Below are positions 17,801 through 26,537 of a stretch of 64,000 bases of DNA, piece by piece. A program made the translations under genes and the position numbers. Origin of the DNA: NCEH01 sp002257205 (GTDB lineage Bacteria > Pseudomonadota > Alphaproteobacteria > Rhizobiales > Xanthobacteraceae); assembly GCF_043195105.1 (NCBI RefSeq), contig NZ_JBAFWO010000014.1. One strand, written 5' to 3'. How positions within the stretch are numbered: position 1 is the stretch's first letter; every line of letters begins with the position of its first letter. The notes beneath the pieces were generated by a model. It worked only from the letters and a program-made list of their open reading frames with translations. It ran no database searches and was not told the origin of the DNA.

Positions 17801-20800
17801 CATCTCCGCCGGCGCCGCCATCGGACCCGACCGTCACGTTGAACGTGGCCGTCTGGGCCGCCGTATCGCCCTGCGGCAGGTAATTTGTGATGCTGCTGGG
17901 CGTCGGCACGGTGAGCGAGGAATCGCCCGCCCCACCCATGCCGCCGCCGCCGCCGATGGATTGCGCCAGAATTCCGTCCGCCCAATCCCCGCTGGTCACG
18001 ATATTGCCGGCGTTCCAGGCATACACGGTGCCGCCGTTCCCGCCTGCGGTTCCCGCGGCACCGAGCCCGATGACAATGCCCACAGTGCCGCCAGCTGTGC
18101 CGCCGCCGCCACCCGATGTGCCGCCGCCGCCGCCGATGGACTGGACCAACATGCCGCGGGAATCATTGCCCGATGTCGAAATGGTGCCGACATTGCCAGC
18201 CGCGGCGAAGCCGCCCGCCCCGCCATCGCCGCCGGTGGCGCCGAGGCCGACTGAAAGGCTTACCGAAACCTTGCCCGCCGCCGATTTGCTTTGCGCATTG
18301 CCGGTGGTGGCATTGCCGCCGCCGCCACCGATCGACTGCACCATGATGGCGTCGGAGAACTGCCCCGTGGTGGCGATCCGGCCCTGGTTGAACGCTTCAG
18401 CGTAGCCGCCCGCGCCGCCACCGCCGCCGGTTCCGCCCAGCGACGTGCTGATGGAGAAGTTGAAGGCCTGAGGATCCGCCGCACCGGTCGCGTAATTGAT
18501 TACCTTCGGCAGAATTCCGGCCGAGCTATTGGCGCTGGAATCGCCGCCGGCGCCGCCGCCGCCGCCGACCGACTGGACCAGCATGCCCACCGAGCCGTGG
18601 CCGCTGGTGTAGATTTGCCCGGAGGACGTGTTCGTCGCGAAAGCATTTCCGCCATTCGCGGCGGTTCCGCCTTTGCCCCCGTGGGAAAAGCTGATGGCCA
18701 CGGCCAAGGTCGCCTTAGGATCGCTGGGATCAACCGGGACACCGGCCACAAGGGATTTCGCAGCAGAGGACCCGCCGGCACCACCGCCCCCGCCGATGGA
18801 CTGAACCGTGATGGCAGCGGAATCATAACCCGACGTGCGGATGATGCCGCCGCTGGTCGCTTCCGCTGTCCCGCCCGTACCGCCCCCGCCGCCACTGCCA
18901 CCGAATGACAGAGAAATGCCGATGCCGAGCGACGCGGACGTCGCCTTGGAGGCGCCGCCGGTGCCGCCGCCGCCACCGATGGACTGGACGAGCAGGCCGG
19001 TGCCGTTGGTGCCCGAGGTTGTAATGCTGCTGCCGGCATAGGTTCTCACCTGCGCCGTTTGGCCGTCGCCTCCGCCGCCGCCTGAGCCGCCCTTGGAGGC
19101 AGATATGACTGTGCCCCAAGAGGTCGCCTTGCCGCCTGAGCCACCACCGCCGCCAATGGATTGCGCGATGATGCCGCCGGCATATTCGCCCGAAACAACG
19201 ATGGCGCCGGAATGCTCCACCGTCACAGTTCCGCCATCGCCACCATTGCCGCCAGAACCGCCGACAGCAAGGACCAAGCCATGCTTGTTGCGGCCATTGC
19301 CGCCGCCGCCACCGATGGACTGCGCAACGATTCCGTGCGCCTCTGAACCGTAAGTGGTGATCACGCCACCATTGGCGACGTTAACCGATCCGCCGTTTGC
19401 CCCGGAACTTCCAGACGCCCCGACCGGGCCGAGCAGGGCGAGGACGCCGGGGCCGCCATTCGTGCCGCCGCCGCCCCCAATGGATTGCGCGAGGATACCA
19501 ATGCCGCCGCCCGTATAGACCGTGCCGCTTGACGTATCGACGGCGCCGGAGGCAGTCGCCGTATAGCCGCCGACTGTCGTGATACGACCATAATTGCGCA
19601 CGGTGACCGTACCGCCCGCAGCCCCCCCGCTATTGCCGCCGAGCGACTGCTGAGTCCCGACAGAGACGTCGATGGCTCCCTGGGAGGTTGTGGGGAGAGT
19701 GCCGTTTGATGACAGCGCGCCGCCGCCGCCGCCGATGGATTCGGCCAGGATGCCGTGGGAATCGCTTCCCTGGGTGGAGATCGCACCCGTATTGGTGATG
19801 GCGACATTCCCGGCGGATGCCGAATTGGCGTTCTGATCGCCCCAGACGAACGAGCCTGCCCCGGAATATTGGAACATGCCCCCACCAGCGCCAGCCGATA
19901 TCCCGACGATCCCGTGGGATTGCGTTCCCGTCGTCGCAATGGAGAAGGCACTGGTGATCGAGACGTTACCGGATTCGCCCCCTTGGGCTGTATCGCTGCC
20001 CGTGCCTACAGACTTGCTCTGCCCAACACCGCCATTGCTCAGGGCAACGATGCCGGAAGAATAGGCGCCGGCCGTGGTGATGGACCCGGAGCCTCGCAGA
20101 GACACGGTAACGGCACCACTTGTTCCGCCGTGATAAGATGTATCGTTGCCCTGTCCGCCGTAGCTCTGAGCATAGATGCCGGGCGAAGAACTTCCCTTGG
20201 TGATCAGGCTGGCGTTGGCGCCATAGGCATTGACGGTGACATCACCCGCGTCGCCGCCGTTGCCGCGATAGCCCGAACCGCCTCGACTGACGGCTGAAAG
20301 GGCTGCGCCGGAACTATAATGGTCGCCATACGGGCCGCGTCTCTCCCAGGACGCCGTCGTTGCAACAGTGCCGCCAAAGGCCTGCGACGCGGTGCCGAGA
20401 TAGATCCCGACGGACGCAGCACTGCCCCCATTCCCCTGTTTGCCCTGCCGTCCGGCCGCGCCACCATAGGATGACGCCTCCACCCCGACACCAGCTTGGG
20501 TAGAGGTTACTTGCCCCGCAGTGAGGAGCACAGACACGGCGCCCGCATCGCCGCCGCTTCCGTCAATATTGTTGTCGCCATTCGGTATTCCACCGCGTCC
20601 GCCGGTGCTGGTCGCCACGATCGCAGCGCTTGTCGCGGTCACGTCACCAGAGGTTACAATGGTCACCGCACCAGTATTACCGCCTCGCCCGCCGGTATTT
20701 CCGCTCTCCTGCGTATCACCGCTACCAAAACCGCCATAGCTCGCCGCGAAAATACCCACGGCCTGCTTGGACGTGGCCTGAATCGCACCCGCGTTGGAAA

Positions 20801-21338
20801 TGTAGACATTTCCGCCGGCGCCACCCCAGACGTCGTTGGCTTTTCCAGGAATATTGTTGCCGCGACTGATGGCTGAAAGACCATAATTGGTCGACCCCTG
20901 CGCCGCAGATGGATCGGAACTACCAATAAGCAAATTCGGTGATTGAGATTCTGTTACATTAATAATAGCATTATTCGTAATTGAAATATTCATTCCTGGC
21001 TGGGAAGCGTTCGGAGAACTATTTGTGTACCAATTATAAGACCCGCCATTGCCCAGCTGCGGGATTGAGGCGCTGCCCGAGATGGTGCAGGAGAAGGTGG
21101 TCGCGCTAATGTCCGCGCTACTCATCCCCGCCGCCGAGGGCGGATTGCACGTCGACTGACCGTAGGCACGCGAATAGAGTGGCAACAAGACGGGCACGCC
21201 GACGAAGCCGGTGATCAGCGCTGTCGATTGAAGCAGAAGCGAAGCGGTGAGGCGGCGCATTTGCGTCACAGTGGGAGAAGATACGGCTGGGTCTTTGCTT
21301 GACCGTTCGATCTTCCGACGATTGCGCGTACTCATCAT
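14808..21338 (-). CDS. Giant glycine-repeat autotransporter (type Va secretion)
   Basis: About 2176 residues. A long-type signal peptide (charged MSTRNRRK region, then LLLQSTALITGFVGVPVLL) leads into a beta-helical passenger. Sixteen copies of a spaced motif AQSIGGGGG (some as SVGGGGG, SIGAGGG or SIAGGGA) occur about every 60-110 residues, each preceded by a TSG/HGI turn and followed by G/N/S-rich strands. The C-terminal 280 residues form the autotransporter barrel (from about WARVLGGVADRTG to the final ...LRLGYKF with terminal Phe). A Cys pair flanks the linker before the barrel (SCPAFEGDGV...GSCDW). Such proteins are surface adhesins or biofilm factors. The frame is open from 21404, but MMSTRNRR at about 21338 is a better start. 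It is transcribed with the TIGR03032 gene. Confidence 0.9.
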   Translation of the reverse strand: MMSTRNRRKIERSSKDPAVSSPTVTQMRRLTASLLLQSTALITGFVGVPVLLPLYSRAYGQSTCNPPSAAGMSSADISATTFSCTISGSASIPQLGNGGSYNWYTNSSPNASQPGMNISITNNAIINVTESQSPNLLIGSSDPSAAQGSTNYGLSAISRGNNIPGKANDVWGGAGGNVYISNAGAIQATSKQAVGIFAASYGGFGSGDTQESGNTGGRGGNTGAVTIVTSGDVTATSAAIVATSTGGRGGIPNGDNNIDGSGGDAGAVSVLLTAGQVTSTQAGVGVEASSYGGAAGRQGKQGNGGSAASVGIYLGTASQAFGGTVATTASWERRGPYGDHYSSGAALSAVSRGGSGYRGNGGDAGDVTVNAYGANASLITKGSSSPGIYAQSYGGQGNDTSYHGGTSGAVTVSLRGSGSITTAGAYSSGIVALSNGGVGQSKSVGTGSDTAQGGESGNVSITSAFSIATTGTQSHGIVGISAGAGGGMFQYSGAGSFVWGDQNANSASAGNVAITNTGAISTQGSDSHGILAESIGGGGGALSSNGTLPTTSQGAIDVSVGTQQSLGGNSGGAAGGTVTVRNYGRITTVGGYTATASGAVDTSSGTVYTGGGIGILAQSIGGGGGTNGGPGVLALLGPVGASGSSGANGGSVNVANGGVITTYGSEAHGIVAQSIGGGGGNGRNKHGLVLAVGGSGGNGGDGGTVTVEHSGAIVVSGEYAGGIIAQSIGGGGGSGGKATSWGTVISASKGGSGGGGGDGQTAQVRTYAGSSITTSGTNGTGLLVQSIGGGGGTGGASKATSASLGIGISLSFGGSGGGGGTGGTAEATSGGIIRTSGYDSAAITVQSIGGGGGAGGSSAAKSLVAGVPVDPSDPKATLAVAISFSHGGKGGTAANGGNAFATNTSSGQIYTSGHGSVGMLVQSVGGGGGAGGDSSANSSAGILPKVINYATGAADPQAFNFSISTSLGGTGGGGGAGGYAEAFNQGRIATTGQFSDAIMVQSIGGGGGNATTGNAQSKSAAGKVSVSLSVGLGATGGDGGAGGFAAAGNVGTISTSGNDSRGMLVQSIGGGGGTSGGGGGTAGGTVGIVIGLGAAGTAGGNGGTVYAWNAGNIVTSGDWADGILAQSIGGGGGMGGAGDSSLTVPTPSSITNYLPQGDTAAQTATFNVTVGSDGGAGGDGGAIVVGKSNGGYGGGSQPGGSVTNGSIITSGILSNGITAQSIGGGGGAAAVSNGSSSAGATGPFTADLTIGASGGSGGNGSAVSVYASNIRTSGFGSHGVLAQSIGGGGGSGATTGFSIPSTKIHFGNTTTTAASGNGGAVTVTTLENTVISTGGGVEGTDAFGILAQSIGGGGGTFAAAFGDTTTASAAYVRDALKISLGSMASSGNANGGAVTVNANGAIATYGTRNIGILAQSIGAGGGVMSTISAAIKDVSFVSTGASGISDAVNVSLNGTSRIYTSGDGAIGVVAQSIAGGGAFTADATQKFQIYAPVSDKYAYTSGSGTSGGVAVTLATGAAIVTSGAYAHGIFAQAFSGGGGVFQKNGVTYAGSLQRGGSSGTGNVQITTSGQIHVAGQGAWGIFSQAGSDANDIAVEAGGVVNASGASAGAIYAVGRNTGIQIAKGGAVGATSPNGIAIQTVGANITAVTNSGLLQGNLLLSGNIGNKVYNTVSGTFISGTQVQVGSFENYGTVNVGGTGSFVTTTFSGNLTGNGGIVADVDMVHGTSDRFIVGGTLSGQSAVTLNAVSLLPNVTVDLFKAEGGVVTDPVTVLPTPIYQFTSPTLQADGWYGFSVQSANFTSSSLTANLNTNQQKVSGGLQSAWNVIANGATLGSPATSALGAVFGQFYSATPANYPSLINSIYSSTSLVPLSTATETAIATASSVLSCPAFEGDGVLLQEGSCDWARVLGGVADRTGSNGFSGFSGSMAGMQVGRQKEIAKDWFLGATIGYQSSSYQGTGRAETLDNQTGFGAVALKRQMGPWLFALAAGGGYNWGDSTRTVSVGSLSSLAEGSPTSYFLFGRARASHELIFNNAWYAKPMLDVDVMSINQIGYTETGLGPLNLAVQSGSSTFYGITPALEVGGRFALDDNTVARPFAVMGVSFLSGDTWSSRATFVNAPGMQAFETLSPVADMVGRLDLGLDIQNVSGVEVKLQYTANVAEDYLAQGASLRLGYKF
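16700..19750 (-). repeat. Coding glycine-motif repeats in the autotransporter passenger
   Basis: On the plus strand CCGCCGCCGCCGATGGA-type blocks recur about sixteen times, encoding the SIGGGGG motif of the passenger. Spacing is irregular (about 180-330 nt) and the sequence between blocks differs, so this is a protein repeat that could nevertheless support recombination and length change. Confidence 0.8.
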
Positions 21339-21741
21339 CACCCTCCCCACGAGGCTTACTGCTATAGATGTCTCTGAGATCCGAGATGCCATTCCCCAAA
21401 GCACGTCAGATGAAGCAGGTCACGATACCCACTATGGGTAAGGGCCACCTAGGTCTGGCGCCCGCGTTCACTCCGGCATCCGGTTGACCCTCGCTATCTT
21501 TTTTTCCTACCCCACCGCGGTATCCTAGATCAAAACCGGCAGGCGCCTGTCAATAAGACTAGGCAAAAATAGGTCATTTGCGACATGTTATTTTATGTAA
21601 TAATTATTAAGACACTAGAATCATACAATAAAAATAATTTCTGATTTATCGCATCTGATTTGTGGTGCAATTATTGTTGCCTGAGGCGAACAACCAAGTC
21701 CCGGTCTATCAGGGGGATGAAATTTGCCCTCAACTGACGAG
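21339..21741. other. AT-rich upstream region of the autotransporter operon
   Basis: About 400 nt without a gene. From about 21,540 to 21,670 the DNA is strikingly AT-rich (runs such as TTATTTTATGTAATAATTAT), unlike the rest of the window. It lies directly upstream of the autotransporter start and must contain its promoter; such tracts are typical of silencer-bound, horizontally gained genes. No exact promoter boxes are claimed. Confidence 0.5.
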
Positions 21742-21885
21742 ATGAGCTCGCGGATCGACACCCTGTTCGGTCTGCACATGGCGATCCCTTGGGAGCAGCT
21801 GCCGTTCGAGAGGGCCGGATGTTCCGGGATGACCCGCTGGTGCCGGCTGCGCGGCTGACAGGATGCCGGCGTATGGAACTGTGAC
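21742..21885 (+). mobile_element. IS5-family transposase fragment
   Basis: The frame from ATG 21742 reads DTLFGLHMAIPWEQLP, then CSGMTRWCRLRG, a TGA stop at 21856-21858, and continues in frame with QDAGVW. This matches the IS5/IS427 transposase segment IPWExLPxEMGCGSGMTCWRRLRDWxxAGVW, with the stop where Trp is normally found. Nothing recognisable follows, so only a scrap of about 45 codons remains. Confidence 0.5.
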
Positions 21886-21935
21886 GATCGGGAATGGAGC
21901 CTAGATCAGAGGGCGCCTTGTAGCCGAGCAGGCTC

Positions 21936-22844
21936 TCAACCTGGAGCGAAGTGCACCCGTCGGGCGTTTCGCTCGGTGGCGCCGAAGCTGTCTTGCCACC
22001 AATCATCGGTCTTCAGGTACTTGGGCCGGTCGTCTTCGTCGCGCCAAGCCAGCGACTCGCGGAAGGCGTGATGGCTCCAAAGCCGCATATACTCGCCAAG
22101 GTAGATGTCGGCCACGCGCGTATCGCCATGGACGATGATCATGTTCTCGTCGTTGTCGACGATCGACGCCCTGCTGAAATTAGCCGAGCCGCACACCACG
22201 ATTGGGTCGGTGCTTAGCGGGTCGACCAGCATGAATTTGTTGTGGATGTACTCGACGTTGCTGCTGAAGCCGGACAATCGCTCCTTGAGCCACCCGTCGA
22301 TGGCGTTGGTCGCGATGAAGGAGCCTACCGCGAAGACGTTCTCCGGCATGTTGCGAAGCTGCTGAATCGCTTCCTCCTCCGCGATCCGCTGAGGACTGCC
22401 CTTCTTCAACGGTCGGGTCTTCTCTTCCATGAGGGCGAAGCGGAGGCCCGCTGTCGACCGGCGATAGACGTCCTTGAAAAGGTCGTGCATGCCGAAAGCG
22501 AACGTGATGAACAGCCCGCTCCGCGCGCTCAAGGCGTAGTCCGCAAGCAGCTTCAGTGCATCCGGATCGACGGTTTTGCCCGGATCGGTCCGCGGGCTGA
22601 AAAAGAGCGACGTGCCGGGGGAAGGCGGATGTCCGGGTAAGGGCGAGACCCGCTCGACGGCAGCGGTCAACGTGGCGTCGTTCGGGTCGTTGGCCAGCTC
22701 CGTCCAGTAATCGAGGAAGGCTTGGGCAACGGTGCCGTCCTTCACGACGTGGGCGACGTTCGAGTGTCCGAAAATTCCGTTCCGGGAGAAATTGGTCCCG
22801 CCCGTCCAGACCTCCGTCGGTTGGCCGCCACGCAGCAGGACGCG
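21936..22844 (-). pseudogene. Phospholipase D-like protein, N-terminus lost
   Basis: About 303 codons of a PLD-like nuclease/transferase. The 5' part reads VLLRGGQPTEVWTGGTNFS then GIFGHSNVAHVV, which is the region just after the first HKD motif. The second catalytic motif is complete: HNKFMLVDP...CGSANFS. The first HKD His/Lys and everything before it are missing: at about 22,844 homology stops abruptly and the opposite strand becomes the DUF932 remnant. The frame can be opened from a GTG at 22745 to give 269 residues, but that would contain only one HKD half-site. It is more likely a gene truncated by the neighbouring element than a functional short protein. Confidence 0.6.
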
Positions 22845-22846
22845 GC

Positions 22847-23165
22847 GACGCCGAGCGGCTCGCGCTCGTGCTGCCGGGCTCCGATCAGCCGATCGCCCCC
22901 ACCCACTGGAGTTTCGGCCAGTAGCCGCGCTCGTTGGCGCGCCGGCGGCCTACCTCCGCCAGCTGCCTGCGCCACTCGCCGGCATCAATCTCCAGGAGGG
23001 CCTCACCTCGCACCGAGCCGAACAGGTCAAGACGCTCGAGATCGAAGATGGCCGCGTCGAGCTGTGCGCCGTCACCCGGCCCGACTATGGCCGCATCTTT
23101 GACCATGAGCTGGTCTCGGCCGTGCAGCGGATCGCAGGCAATGGCACGGGCGATATCTGCCGCGT
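22847..23165 (+). pseudogene. DUF932 (phage/plasmid-like protein) fragment, frameshifted
   Basis: The sequence ERLALVLPGSDQPIAPTHWSFGQ starts in one frame; after a one-base loss at about 22,922 (where CAG is followed by TAG in frame), it goes on in the next frame as AALVGAPAAYLRQLPAPL, AEQVKTLEIEDGR and PDYGRIFDHELV to GNGTGDI. This is the N-terminal third of the DUF932 proteins carried by plasmids and integrative elements. The rest is gone; at about 23,165 it runs straight into a TraF fragment. Both ends are deletion junctions. Confidence 0.6.
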
Positions 23166-23168
23166 GGC

Positions 23169-23483
23169 GTGCCGCTGTTGAAGCGAGTCGCCGCGCAAAC
23201 AGGCCAACGGGTCCGCCGGACCGGGCTCGCCATCACGGTCGACGGCGTGCCGATGGGCGACGCTCTCGATCGCGATCGTCGCGGCCGCTCGCTGCCCGTG
23301 TGGCAAGGCTACCGGTTGGTCGCGGCCGGCGAGCTGTTCCTGATGAACTGGCACGTCCGCGACAGCCTCGATGGCCGCTATTTCGGCCGCTTCCCGCCGC
23401 CTCGGTGATCGGCCCGACCACCCCCCCTCTACACCGACGAGGACGGCGATGGCCGCTTCGTCTGGCGCGCGCCGACGCGGTGA
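23169..23483 (+). pseudogene. S26/TraF-type conjugative signal peptidase fragment
   Basis: From about 23169 the frame reads PLLKRVAAQTGQRV, VDGVPMG, then LPVWQGYRLVAAGELFLMN and RDSLDGRYFG, the C-terminal half of TraF-like S26 peptidases that mature the conjugative pilin; the general-base Lys lies in the LLKRVAA motif. Two frame changes follow: after FPPPR (TGA 23406-23408) homology resumes as SVIGPTT and then as YTDEDGDGRFVWRAPTR to TGA 23481-23483. The N-terminal membrane anchor and nucleophilic Ser region are missing. Confidence 0.55.
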
Positions 23484-23529
23484 CGGCGCGCCCGAGATCC
23501 TGTCCACCGCAGTTTGAAGGAGACGGCCC

Positions 23530-23876
23530 ATGCCCGTGATCGGTCAATTCACCCGCGAGGACGATGGCTTCATCGGCCACCTGACGACGCTGTCATTGCC
23601 TCAGGACATCATCATCGTCGCGGCCGAACCATCCGATGCAGAGAACGCGCCCGATTTCCGCGTCCATGTGCTCGACACCGTGAGCAACGAGACCGGAGCG
23701 GAGATCGACGCCGGCTGGAAGCGGACCGGCGAGAAGGCGGGCGACTACGTCTCGCTGCAGCTCGACGATCCACCTTCGAACATCCGATCCGTGCAAACCT
23801 CTTCCAGTCAGGCGACGACAAGTCCGCCTGGGGTCTGCATTGGAAACGCCCGCCAAAGCGCGGCGAGCGGGACTGA
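23530..23876 (+). pseudogene. DUF736 family gene with frameshift
   Basis: From ATG 23530 (GGAGACGGCCC upstream) the protein begins IGQFTREDDGFIGHLTTLSL and keeps typical DUF736 features: AEPSDAENAPDFRVH, GWKRTGEKAGDYVSLQLDDP. At about 23,772 one base is missing, and homology continues in the next frame as HPIRANLFQSGDDKSAWGLHW to TGA 23874-23876, the normal end. DUF736 proteins are short cytosolic proteins characteristic of alphaproteobacterial conjugative elements. The last third is scrambled in the present frame. Confidence 0.65.
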
Positions 23877-23879
23877 ACG

Positions 23880-24727
23880 ATGCCCGCCGCGCGCCATCAG
23901 CCTGCCGCCGGAGGGAGGATCGCCCTCCGACGTGCAGGACTCCTTCTCCTTTCTGGCCTGATCCACGCCACACCTGGGGCAAACCCAGCCGGCGCACAGC
24001 CGATCGGCCTTCGCGCAGCGATCCCTATGGCGCTTACATCGCCGAGGCGGCGCAGTGGTTCGGCGTCCCCGAAGCCGGGATTCGCGCCGGCATGCCCGTC
24101 GAAAGCGCCGGCTGCGTGAGCGTCATCTCGTCGGCAGGCGCGATGGGCCTGATGCAGATCATGCCCGCCACATGGGCCGAACTGCGGGTTCGTCATCGGC
24201 TCGGCGGCAACCCATACGATCCGCGCGAGAGCATTCTGGCGGGCGCCGCGTATCTGCGCGAAATGCACGATCGCTACGGATCGCCCGGCTTCCTGGTGGC
24301 CTACAACGCCGGTCCGGGTCGTTACGAAGAGTATCTCGCCGGTCGCCCATAGCCGGCCGAAACGCGCGCCTATGTCGCGACGCTCGCCCCGATTGTCGGC
24401 GGCGGTGAACTCGCCGGCCCCGTCGTGGCCGCGGCCACCGATCCGCTAGCCTGGACGCGGGCGCCGCTCTTCGTCGTGCAGTCGTCTGGCAGTGGACCTG
24501 CCGCGCCCGTGCAGTCCGAAAGCGCGCCCGGTGACATCACGGCGGCTGCACCGGAGCGCGATCAAGGCCCGGTGGCTTCGCCCACCGATGGCTTTTTCGT
24601 CGCGCGCAATGTCCCCGGCGGCCCCGATGACCGCGTTCGCACTCGTTCGCATGGTGGCGTGGTCTGGCGGGCTCATGGCGGTCAGGAGAGGTGGAGCAGG
24701 CAGCACAACCGCACGATGGCAGGATAA
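23880..24727 (+). pseudogene. Lytic transglycosylase (TrbN-like), frameshift plus nonsense
   Basis: The gene begins at ATG 23880 with a signal-like segment (LRRAGLLLLSGLIHA) and, after a frame change near 24,010-24,030, continues as DPYGAYIAEAAQWFGVP and the SLT domain: catalytic Glu in VESAG, SSAGAMGLMQIMPATW, YDPRESILAGAAYL and AYNAGPGRYEEYL. A TAG at 24350-24352 replaces a codon between GRP and PAETRAYVA; homology continues in frame through ATDPLAWTRAPLFVV to 24727. Such enzymes open peptidoglycan for the conjugation channel. Two lesions make it non-functional. Confidence 0.65.
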
Positions 24728-25018
24728 AAGCGCACACATTGCGCGGCGGGCGGGGTATTGTTTTTCCTATTTATTTGACAAATATCGACGCATTGCGTCG
24801 CCTGACAGCAATGTGCGGGCTTCACGGCGATCTTGTTGGTTGAACGATTAGGCACACATTGTCATCGTCTGATGTCCGCCTGATGATCATTACCCCTGGG
24901 TTTTGGATCGCGGGGCCTGCCACTTCTGGATCGTGGCCGAGAGAAGGGCTTCTCGGCAGAAACGCCGCCCCTGATCGAGGCGAGTCGCCTCTCCACAACG
25001 TGCCTGCACTGACCGCCG
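24728..25018. other. Non-coding or unrecognisable gap in the element
   Basis: About 290 nt between the lytic transglycosylase and the next remnant. It contains an AT-rich patch near 24,760-24,800. The relaxase and mating-pair genes normally found in such elements are not present here. No gene supported. Confidence 0.45.
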
Positions 25019-26380
25019 ATGCCCCGTACGAGCTTCGCGCGCATGTTGGTGAAGTTCTGCCAGCAGCGTGCACCGACCGTCCTGTCGCCCCGTGACGCCG
25101 ACCGGTTCCGGAACTGGCTGTTCGATCTCCTCGCCGCGCTCATGCCGCCGCCCCTGACGGAGCGCGATTATGACTGGCATGCGATCGCTCACGCCTGTGA
25201 TGTGGATCATGCCGATTTGCAGCGTGCCGGCTCCGTGCTTGCGCCTGGCCTTGATGCCTTACGTCGTGAGTTGGCGCGCCGCGGCCATGTCACGGTGAAG
25301 CGTTCCGCGGCGCGCCGCACACCGCCCAGCTCCGAGCGGGGTACGCTTCATCGCGGTGCTGACCAGCAGGAAGCTGTGCCGCGCCGACGCGGCCCTCGGG
25401 CAAAGCCGATCGTCGAGTTCCCCGAGAGCGACGGTCGGCCCTGGACGGACCCGCCCTCATTCGCCGATGCGCTCGATCTTCACATGCGCCGCCATGGCGA
25501 CAGAGCGAAGCATCTCGCCCGCGCCCTTGAAGCGAGCGCGGCCCAGGTAGATGCCACTGCGCTGAATATGAGGCGCCCCGGCGTGAAGGTGCCGCGCGCC
25601 TCGCAAAGCCTCGCGGCGCTACCGTCTGCCGCCCGGCTACTTCCGATCGAAGCTGCCGAATGGAGATTGCTGCACATCAGCGGGGACCATTGCCGGCATC
25701 AGTCGCGTGGAGAGACGACGACTCGCCTAGCACCTGCCGCATGATTTTGATCGGCGCGTTGAAGGAGCGGGAGGAGAACCTTGAGTGGGTACAGCGCGTG
25801 GTGATCTCGGGAACGACCGACTATCGGCGCTTCCAGGCCGCCGCCATGAGGTAGCGCTACTCGATCCGGTTTCCCGGCCTGCTTGATCAGTCCTCGCGGC
25901 CGCGCGGGCTCTATCGGTTTTGCCGAGAGGAGGATGGATCGCTACCGGACCCGACCTTGCGAGTGCGGCGCTCGATGCGCCGCCCCGGCTGGCCGAGGAG
26001 ATGGCCGATCTCGTCCGGTTCAAGACGGCGACGTTGACGGCCTTCGGCTATCGGCGCAATGGCGTATGGGGTGAGGAGACGGCGTCGCAGAAGGTCGAGC
26101 ATCTCGGCCTGATGTTCGGCGCGCTGGCCGCGTCACCCAGCGGCGCGGTCCACGGCTTCGGGGTGCCGCTGGAGAATCTGAGCTTCAGTCTGCTGGTCTT
26201 CCCGATCGTGTGGGACTGGTCCATCCAATGGCGCGAGCGTCGGCGCGGCTTCAGCACCGCATGGGAAGTCGACATGCTACGCATCGCTGTCGCGCTCACC
26301 CGGTCGGAGACCGGTTGGCTACGGCAGAATACGCAGCCAGTGGAGCGCATCCGCCCAATTTCCAATCTGATCACCGAGCG
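25019..26380 (+). pseudogene. Large conserved integrative-element protein, multiply broken
   Basis: Several consecutive open pieces in different frames appear to come from one long gene. Piece 1 starts at 25019 (MPRTSFARMLVKFC...) and includes FADALDLHMRRHGDRAKHLARAL. Piece 2 reads RYRLPPGYFRSKLP and then VERRRLA, TAG, HLPHDFDRR. Piece 3 reads LKEREENLEWVQRVVISG to AAAMR, TAG, RYSIRFPGL. Piece 4 reads PPRLAEEMADLVRFKTATLTAFG to WEVDMLRIAVALTR, then stops resembling anything at about 26,380. At least two nonsense codons (Trp and Gln positions likely) and two or three frameshifts are needed. I recall this type of protein as a neighbour of AlpA/integrase genes in alphaproteobacterial elements, but cannot name its function. 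Confidence 0.5.
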
Positions 26381-26537
26381 CGATGGTGCTGCGGCCCCGC
26401 GTACGTCAAAATTTACCTATCCTCACATCCGATTTCTGCGCCAGACCCCGAATTTGCCACACGCCACTCGGAAGGGGCTTCTGGCATCGGCACCTATCGT
26501 TCTCAATCGCCTGCGACAGCCGCGAAGGAGATTGAGC

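Noticed and set aside
16700..19750. Regular repeats that might be a CRISPR array
   Set aside because: They are in-frame protein motifs with irregular spacing and no constant palindromic repeat unit or unique spacers of fixed size.
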